In this document: positions 51,678 through 56,526 of the stretch, piece after piece
How the letters are laid out: every line of letters begins with the position of its first letter
Numbering within the stretch: the stretch's first letter is position 1
DNA from: Thermoplasmata archaeon
GTDB taxonomy: Archaea; Thermoplasmatota; Thermoplasmata; Halarchaeoplasmatales; Halarchaeoplasmataceae
NCBI GenBank assembly: GCA_019594195.1
Contig: JAFDTP010000001.1
Location: forward strand, 1-56,526
DNA: 56,526 bases
Direction of reading: 5' to 3'
Notes under the pieces: model-generated
Databases searched by the model: none
Told to the model about the DNA's origin: nothing
The model's input: only the letters and a program-made list of their open reading frames with translations
Translations under genes and position numbers: made by a program

Positions 51678-52904
51678 ATGATAGAGAGACCGCGTGGCAC
51701 GAGGGATTTCGATCCTGATGAAATGAGATCTAGGAACTGGTTAGAAAAAAAACTCAGAAAGATGGCTGGAAACTACGGCTATCATGAGATCCTAACGCCG
51801 ACTTTTGAACACACTGACTTGTTCCTAGAAAAATCTGGGCCCTCGATAGTCGAGGAGATATATTCCTTTGAAGATAAAGGAGGTAGAGAGATAGCATTGA
51901 GGCCAGAATTCACGGCTTCAGTGATGAGGATGTATTCCGACAGTTTAAGAGGTGAACCAAAGCCACTAAAATTATTCTACTTCGGACCTGCCTTCAGATA
52001 CGAAAGACCACAATCGGGTAGATATCGAGAGTTCTGGCATTTCGGCACAGAGATGATAGGAGTCGAAACACCTAGAGCTGACGCAGAAAACATCGCTCTC
52101 GCATATGACTGTTTGAAAGAGACGGGGCTGGAAAACATCAAGATGAAGATATCCAATCTCCAGATACTAGAACAATTCTTAGAAGAACGCGGTATCTCTG
52201 AAGAAGACCGTGAGGAGATATACCACCTTATAGATAAAGAAGAAGATATCCACGAGGTAGAGGATAAATTCGATCTCGGCGAAGATTTTTCCAAACTGTT
52301 TGACACACCTTTCGAAGATCTAAATGGTATGTTGAAAAACACTTCACCTTACTCTCACCTTCAAGAGGTCATAGAAGCGCTTTCGTATTACGGCATCGGA
52401 AAAGATCAATATGAAATAGACTTGGGTACAGTGCGAGGATTAGATTATTATTCAGGAGTTGTTTTTGAGATAGAGGCAGAGATATTAGGAGCTCAAAAAC
52501 AGATATGTGGTGGAGGGGACTACAACCTGAGTGATTTGTTCAATGTAGAGGTATCCTCTAAAGGCTTTGCTATCGGCTTCGATAGGCTTCTTCTTGCACT
52601 GCAAAAAGAAGATAAACTGCCGAGTAAAGAGAGGACAGGGTGCTATATAATACCGATAGGAAAAGAATGTTTATCCTACGCCTACGACGTTCTATCTGTG
52701 CTTAGAGGAGAAAATATAACGGCAGATATCGACCTCAAAGGGAGAGGCATAGGAAAATCGCTAGGTTTTGCTGACAAAGCCGGATACAAGTATTCACTCA
52801 TGATCGGTGAAGACGAAGTAGAAGAAGATGAAGTCACTCTTAAAGATATGGACTCTGGAAAGCAAGACACCATAGATAAAGAAGATATCATAGGTGAATT
52901 ATAG
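51678..52904 (+). CDS. hisS: Histidyl-tRNA synthetase
   Basis: The 408-residue class II synthetase has 'RGTRDFDPDEMRSRNWLE', motif 2 'GPAFRYERPQSGRYREFWHF', the histidine-binding 'VRGLDYYSGVVFEIE' (histidine A) and 'GGGDYNLSDLF', motif 3 'GFAIGFDRLLLAL', and a C-terminal anticodon-binding domain ('GCYIIPIGKECLSYAYDVL'). The TATA element CTTATATACC (51651-51660) lies about 22-25 bases before the ATG, predicting a leaderless message. Length is normal. A DUF2085 membrane gene follows one base after the stop. Confidence 0.96.
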   Translation: MIERPRGTRDFDPDEMRSRNWLEKKLRKMAGNYGYHEILTPTFEHTDLFLEKSGPSIVEEIYSFEDKGGREIALRPEFTASVMRMYSDSLRGEPKPLKLFYFGPAFRYERPQSGRYREFWHFGTEMIGVETPRADAENIALAYDCLKETGLENIKMKISNLQILEQFLEERGISEEDREEIYHLIDKEEDIHEVEDKFDLGEDFSKLFDTPFEDLNGMLKNTSPYSHLQEVIEALSYYGIGKDQYEIDLGTVRGLDYYSGVVFEIEAEILGAQKQICGGGDYNLSDLFNVEVSSKGFAIGFDRLLLALQKEDKLPSKERTGCYIIPIGKECLSYAYDVLSVLRGENITADIDLKGRGIGKSLGFADKAGYKYSLMIGEDEVEEDEVTLKDMDSGKQDTIDKEDIIGEL

Positions 52905-52905
52905 G

Positions 52906-53523
52906 ATGGTAGATATAGGTTTCAAGTATTTATCTGGAAGGGTCAACAAGATAGTTTTCATATTCTTTATCTTGACTCTTTTTTATAGTGTCAGTATCTT
53001 TGTAGCGCCTTTGACTTTGGAGCCGGGCACTGTCGAAGAACTCAATGGAGCCGCTAACCAAATAGTGCATGAGAGCGAATGGCGTGATCTCCCAACATAC
53101 CATAGAGCCATCTACACTTTTAGCGACCTGAACTGCCATCAGATGCATGAGAGGTCCTATTCTTTGAATGGAAATCAACTGCCGGTCTGCTCGAGGGATG
53201 TAGGGATATTTGTAGGATTCACTATCGGATTTATGTTGATGAGTTTCGTAAGAGGTGCAAGAGAGATGAAGGACATAATGTTGGACCTTATCGATATCGA
53301 TAGGAACATATCTGAGATGAAGAAAACACTCATATTGATCATAGTTGGTTCGATCTTTGCACTTCCATTGATCCTCGACGGCAGTATACAACTTGTTACC
53401 GATTACGAAAGTTTCAATGCATTCAGAACTTTAACCGGTCTTCTTTTTGGCTTCGGTTTCTCTGTTTTCGTTTCATCGATAATACTTTCATCTTCGCCAT
53501 TTGAAAAGTATCAGACTTCTTGA
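52906..53523 (+). CDS. DUF2085 family membrane protein
   Basis: The 205-residue protein has about four to five hydrophobic segments and the DUF2085 core 'DLNCHQMHERSYSLNGNQLP' with 'VCSRDVGIFVGFTIGF', and later 'LPLILDGSIQLV' and 'TGLLFGFGFSVFV'. The conserved Cys and His residues look like a metal or heme site, though function is unknown. The ATG at 52906 follows AGGTGA (52893-52898) within the hisS coding end, so it is coupled to hisS. Why a synthetase and this protein share a message is not clear. Confidence 0.85.
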   Translation: MVDIGFKYLSGRVNKIVFIFFILTLFYSVSIFVAPLTLEPGTVEELNGAANQIVHESEWRDLPTYHRAIYTFSDLNCHQMHERSYSLNGNQLPVCSRDVGIFVGFTIGFMLMSFVRGAREMKDIMLDLIDIDRNISEMKKTLILIIVGSIFALPLILDGSIQLVTDYESFNAFRTLTGLLFGFGFSVFVSSIILSSSPFEKYQTS

Positions 53524-53573
53524 AGGCAAAGCTTATATAAGGTTTTGTAACTCACAACGAATGAGGATTTACG

Positions 53574-53954
53574 ATGACTCACTGGCAAGGAAAATCCAAA
53601 CGTAAGATAACTGGCGGTAAAAGAGTTTACCATAGAAAGAAAAGGAAGTTCGAAATCAGTCAAGACTATGAACTGCCTATGATAGCAGAAGAAAAGAAAA
53701 AGACGGTCAGATCACGTGGAGGAAATCAGAAGGTCCGCGTAGTGGGAGCAGAAAAAGCGAATCTTTCTGATGGAGAAGGGAACGTAAAAGCTGTGGAAAT
53801 AAAAAACGTGATAGAAAATCCAGCAAATCCAAACTATGTACAGAGGAACATCCTTAACAAAGGAGCTATCATAGAGACTGAAGATGGGAAAGCTAAAGTG
53901 ACTTCTAGACCCGGTCAAGACGGGATCATAAACGCTGTCCTTATAGAGGACTGA
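53574..53954 (+). CDS. rps8e: Ribosomal protein S8e
   Basis: The 126-residue small-subunit protein opens with 'MTHWQGKSKRKITGGKRVYH' and has 'RSRGGNQKVRVVGAEKANLS', 'VIENPANPNYVQRNILNKGA' and 'TSRPGQDGIINAVLIED', the usual archaeal S8e order. A TATA element GCTTATATAAGG (53530-53541) precedes it by 30-40 bases. The SRP19 gene begins 2 bases after its stop, so they form a translation/secretion pair, as in other archaea. Confidence 0.97.
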   Translation: MTHWQGKSKRKITGGKRVYHRKKRKFEISQDYELPMIAEEKKKTVRSRGGNQKVRVVGAEKANLSDGEGNVKAVEIKNVIENPANPNYVQRNILNKGAIIETEDGKAKVTSRPGQDGIINAVLIED

Positions 53955-53956
53955 GG

Positions 53957-54253
53957 ATGGCTAGAAGAGAAAGAAAAACTTGGATCCTTTTTCCCGAATA
54001 CTTTGATAAGAAATTATCTAGGTCTGAGAGCAGACGTGTTCCTACGGAACTAGCTGTAAATTCCCCAAAAGCTGAAGAGATAGGCGATATACTAGATTCG
54101 TGGGAGATCCCAAACAGGATAGAAAAAAACCAACATCATCCATCTAGGTGGTATGAGAGGAACGGGATGATCATAATACCAAAACAAAAGGGGAGTAAAC
54201 AAGAACTGATCAAAAAAATCGGTAAAGAATTAAAAAACCGTAGAGAAAACTAG
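53957..54253 (+). CDS. srp19: Signal recognition particle 19 kDa protein
   Basis: SRP19 binds 7S RNA helices 6 and 8 so that SRP54 can dock. The 98-residue protein shows 'KTWILFPEYFDKKLSRSESR', 'RVPTELAVNSPKAEEIGDIL' and 'HPSRWYERNGMIIIP', typical of archaeal SRP19. The ATG at 53957 comes right after the S8e stop with GAGG before it. The last 4 bases overlap the end of endA on the other strand. The SRP RNA gene is not in this window as far as I can see. Confidence 0.96.
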   Translation: MARRERKTWILFPEYFDKKLSRSESRRVPTELAVNSPKAEEIGDILDSWEIPNRIEKNQHHPSRWYERNGMIIIPKQKGSKQELIKKIGKELKNRREN

Positions 54254-55293
54254 GGTGTTTCTCTTTTTATCTTGAGATAATCAACCTCATCTTCTAAAAC
54301 TCTTGCATAGAGGAAATCTTTTCTAACACTGTGAGCTACTCGGATCGCCCTGCTCACTTGATACCATTGACATCTATAATCGCTTTTCAAAGGCTGTACT
54401 ATATATTCAGCGTGTTTTTTTTCAGGATTTGCAGGATAAGCTCTGAATGGCGTACCATATTTGAAGCCGGTTTTTGGAATCAATCCTCTTTCCCTAAGAT
54501 CACTGTAGACCTTGTATTCCATTTTAAATTCACCTCTCTGTTCTCTATATATAGGTTTTAAATCATCTAGATTCAGATCCTTACCATCATCGATGTCCCT
54601 GACCTTGAGAATACCTTTCTCAACTAGATAAAGTGTCTCATAGATCGATAACCTGAGAGTTCCCTCCTCCTCAAAACCATAAAAATTATCCTCATGGAGT
54701 TGTTCGAACCCGTCTTTGATTATCGTGCCCTCACCATACAATACACCTTTTAACCCTTTTTTTTCATATTTCTCGACCTCTCCTTTTAAGTCAATCGTCG
54801 AAAAAACATAATAAGTGACGTCTCCTTCTTCGTCCACTAGAGCGGTCATCATGGTCTTATCTAAGTTGGTTATCTTATCATGGTCTTCCAATATCTCGTC
54901 TATTTTAAATGTATCATTTTCTCTGTAAGTGCAGAGCCAATATTTAGAAGGTGTTTTACTGGGACCGCCTCCTCTGGGGAATACCCGAAAAGATGCAGGA
55001 TCAGAGGCTTTCTTGAGAACGTAACCTCTCATCCTCATATCTTTGTAAGGTAGGTACTCTCTATGAAAATCATCTTCCGATATCCTTTCTATGATCTCCT
55101 CGACACCGACATCTTTGCCATCTTCATAACTTACCTCTAGTCTGTCAGCCTCCATAAGATAGAGTCCTTCGTATAAATCTAGTTCTACTCCATTACCCGA
55201 GAGAGGTGTTCCGAAGTAACCTTTGTTGTATATCCTATTTCCTTCTTTTTCATCTTTTACGATTATCTTATCTTCTTTGAGTATCCCTGTCAA
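54250..55293 (-). CDS. endA: tRNA-splicing endonuclease EndA, fused two-repeat form
   Basis: EndA cuts bulge-helix-bulge sites in tRNA precursors. At 347 residues it is the fused double-length form found in several euryarchaea. The N-terminal half (about 1-165) is a degenerate repeat and the C-terminal half is catalytic: 'SDLRERGLIPKTGFKYGTPF' with Tyr, 'EKKHAEYIVQPL' with His and 'RAIRVAHSVRKDFLYA' with Lys give the catalytic triad. Such fused proteins form homodimers. Its target in this window is the intron of tRNA-Ala at 44311-44337, which fits the strict BHB that this class needs. The ATG at 55293 is used. The 3' end touches srp19. Confidence 0.93.
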   Translation of the reverse strand: MTGILKEDKIIVKDEKEGNRIYNKGYFGTPLSGNGVELDLYEGLYLMEADRLEVSYEDGKDVGVEEIIERISEDDFHREYLPYKDMRMRGYVLKKASDPASFRVFPRGGGPSKTPSKYWLCTYRENDTFKIDEILEDHDKITNLDKTMMTALVDEEGDVTYYVFSTIDLKGEVEKYEKKGLKGVLYGEGTIIKDGFEQLHEDNFYGFEEEGTLRLSIYETLYLVEKGILKVRDIDDGKDLNLDDLKPIYREQRGEFKMEYKVYSDLRERGLIPKTGFKYGTPFRAYPANPEKKHAEYIVQPLKSDYRCQWYQVSRAIRVAHSVRKDFLYARVLEDEVDYLKIKRETP

Positions 55294-55355
55294 ATATGAT
55301 CGTTCAGTTCAAAGGGAAGGAATTATAAAAGTATATTCTTTTAACCTTGTTTGTT

Positions 55356-55964
55356 ATGAAATTAAAACTTCTAGTCATATCAGATATCCATGGGGCGATG
55401 AAATCTGTAAACAAGATCACCGCAGCCTACCATAAATATGACCCGGACCTTTCCGTTATATGCGGGGATATAACTCATTTTGGTTCTAGAGGTGATGCAG
55501 TAGATATCCTTGAAAAGATCCCAACAGAAGTCATCGGTGTCACCGGAAACTGTGATCCCGGAGGAGTAGAACATGCATTCGGGGATGTTGGTGGCGAGTA
55601 TATAGAACTAAAAAAAGTAGAAAAGGCAGATGTTAGCTTTATCGGTCTTTCAGGTTCGGATTATTCTGAGGAAAAGATAGATCTTTTCAAAGAGAGATCG
55701 AAGAATACAGATGTATATGTTTTTCACCAGCCTCCCTATGGGATACTAGACGAAGCATCGCGAGGGAAACATATAGGCCATAAGAAATTACTAGATGTTG
55801 TGAAGGAGAACAGCCCTAGACTCGTTTTAAGCGGCCATGTTCATGAAGATAGAGGAAAAGAAAAACGAGAGGGAAGGATACATATGAATCCGGGTCCCGC
55901 AGGAGACGATAAACTAGGATTAGTAGATATCAGTGAAGAAAGGATAAAAACTAAATTGATATAA
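55356..55964 (+). CDS. Calcineurin-like metallophosphoesterase
   Basis: The 202-residue protein has 'LLVISDIHGAMKSVNKI' (metal Asp and His), 'VICGDITHFGSRGDA', 'GVTGNCDPGG' (Asn-Asp/Cys type), 'YVFHQPPYGIL' and 'VLSGHVHEDRG' with 'HMNPGPAG', the order of a small archaeal phosphoesterase of the YfcE/MJ0936 type. Substrate unknown, perhaps cyclic nucleotides or phosphodiesters. The ATG at 55356 was chosen over the TTG at 55347 because the conserved strand starts there. A TATA-like ATTATAAAAG (55322-55331) is placed about 25-30 bases before the ATG. Confidence 0.9.
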   Translation: MKLKLLVISDIHGAMKSVNKITAAYHKYDPDLSVICGDITHFGSRGDAVDILEKIPTEVIGVTGNCDPGGVEHAFGDVGGEYIELKKVEKADVSFIGLSGSDYSEEKIDLFKERSKNTDVYVFHQPPYGILDEASRGKHIGHKKLLDVVKENSPRLVLSGHVHEDRGKEKREGRIHMNPGPAGDDKLGLVDISEERIKTKLI

Positions 55965-55977
55965 AATATATATAAAT

Positions 55978-56008
55978 ATTGGTTTTTATTACGATGTGAA
56001 AAACCAAT
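55978..56008 (+). terminator. 10-bp perfect inverted repeat after the phosphoesterase gene
   Basis: ATTGGTTTTT (55978-55987) pairs with AAAAACCAAT (55999-56008) over an 11-base loop, starting 14 bases after the stop codon of the phosphoesterase. A T-rich tract follows. It may end or stabilise the transcript. Confidence 0.45.
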
Positions 56009-56298
56009 TATTTGCTTTATACTTAAATAATTGTATCTTTTTGTAAAGCCCTAATTTTTTTAGATTTATACGTAAATTTGTTTATGCAATATTATGACAA
56101 AAACAAATTTTCTATTTATTCTTAATAAATTGTCATAGTATGTTTTTTACTTAAAAATTTAGTTTTAATCTAAAATTTTGTTTTTGCAGTTAAACCGAAA
56201 AAACACATAGAGATAGTACTAAAAATATAATAAAATGCTAATTTTAAATTTCCTTCTTAGAAAGGGGTTAATTTTCTTGACGTTAAATCTATTATAAA

Positions 56299-56384
56299 TT
56301 CCGACGTCTTCCTTCTTAATATATAAGTATTACGTCGCATTAGTTATGTTTTCCGACATCCTTCTTTTTCTATATTTAAGTATT
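56299..56384. repeat. Two copies of a TTCCGAC-CTTCTT-TATA module
   Basis: Copy A (56299-56331) and copy B (56351-56384) both read TTCCGAC(G/A)TC, then CCTTCTT, then a TATA-like ATATAAG or ATTTAAG, then TATT. The starts are 52 bases apart. Weaker TTCCGA copies follow near 56390 and 56484. Each copy contains a TATA-like core, so they may be duplicated promoters or operator-promoter units. Confidence 0.55.
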
Positions 56385-56526
56385 TTGAATTCCGAGTGAT
56401 CTTAAAAGAAAGGAGTCGAGAGTTGTACTTTTTTGCTTTAGAGAGGGTACATTGTAAGGCCGAAAAATGCTAAACTATCGAATCTTCCGATTTTTTCCCT
56501 GTTTTGCTTCCTTTTTGCATTACCAT

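Larger units (their letters stand above)
55965..56526. other. AT-rich gene-free region with repeated promoter-like modules
   Basis: No convincing gene lies in these 562 bases. The AT content rises strongly. Features include a 10-bp inverted repeat at 55978-56008, an 8-bp inverted repeat TATGACAA/TTGTCATA (56093-56100 and 56130-56137), and two similar modules with TTCCGAC...CCTTCTT...TATAT...AAGTATT (56299-56331 and 56351-56384). It looks like the upstream control region of a gene beyond the right edge. A short frame on the minus strand (56526 to 56470) may be a gene end, but is too short to call. Confidence 0.6.

Noticed and set aside
56470..56526. Minus-strand frame at the right edge (starts MVMQKGSKTGKKSED)
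   Set aside because: Only 18 codons are visible before a TAG. It could be a gene end from outside the window but cannot be supported.
1..56526. CRISPR arrays, insertion sequences, rRNA genes or prophage genes
   Set aside because: I saw no regularly spaced repeats, transposase or integrase motifs, cas genes or rRNA-like sequence. The only repeats are those listed near the tRNA genes and at the right edge.

Overview
The window reads as the chromosome of a euryarchaeon. Archaeal markers are ribosomal proteins L40e and S8e, SRP19, the primase large subunit PriL, the tRNA-splicing endonuclease, an intron-bearing tRNA-Ala(CGC) with a textbook bulge-helix-bulge site, an archaeal-type AsnRS, an archaetidylinositol-phosphate-synthase-like protein, and TATA boxes about 25 bases upstream of many start codons (several genes look leaderless). 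Mixed with these are bacterial-type genes: NAD+-dependent DNA ligase, exonuclease VII (XseA/XseB), PolX with a PHP domain, type-2 OMP decarboxylase and a QueF-family protein. The DNA is AT-rich and most proteins are rich in Asp and Glu but also in Lys. A Thermoplasmatota-like lineage, perhaps from a saline or anoxic habitat, fits this mix. That placement is inference; I cannot run a phylogeny.

Layout. 1-5.3 kb: chemotaxis cluster (end of an MCP, two CheW and CheR on +, convergent with cheB-cheA on -). 5.4-9.2 kb: a small acidic protein behind palindromic operator-like sites, then a four-gene membrane operon around a DUF58 protein and a DUF4129-like protein. 9.3-10.2 kb: redox pair of glutaredoxin and ferredoxin:disulfide reductase with a rubredoxin domain. 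10.2-15.1 kb: base-excision and gap-repair genes (AAG glycosylase, LigA, PolX). 15.2-20.6 kb: a 1,778-residue exported subtilase with about six CARDB-like repeats and a PGF-CTERM-like tail. 20.6-31.6 kb: NAD salvage, NhaC antiporter and a regulator, exonuclease VII, a Fap7-like kinase, a lipid headgroup transferase, primase, enolase, USP, a small HTH regulator with its own operator, RpiA. 31.7-34.4 kb: L40e, topoisomerase I and a 37-residue zinc ribbon. 34.4-44.2 kb: peptidases and amidohydrolases, an OYE-family enzyme, PyrF, AsnRS, a GGT-family protein.

44.2-48.2 kb is the most unusual stretch. It holds tRNA-Ala(CGC) and tRNA-Thr(TGT), each with a copy of its own 5' end lying upstream. Near tRNA-Thr there is a perfect 48-bp direct repeat and a perfect 24-nt palindrome. 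The stretch also carries a Lys-rich coiled-coil protein, a large membrane protein, and a two-gene unit pairing a ribbon-helix-helix regulator with an FtsZ homologue that keeps the GTP-binding half but lacks the T7 loop and C-terminal domain. 48.3-56 kb: QueF family, carbamate kinase, aminotransferase, flavin reductase, HisRS with DUF2085, S8e with SRP19, EndA and a phosphoesterase. The last 560 bases are an AT-rich gene-free region with repeated TTCCGA/TATA modules.

My best candidates for something new are the RHH/minimal-FtsZ pair, the duplicated tRNA 5' ends with the palindrome, and the TTTTGTC-N-GACAAAA operators in front of an uncharacterised 58-residue protein.
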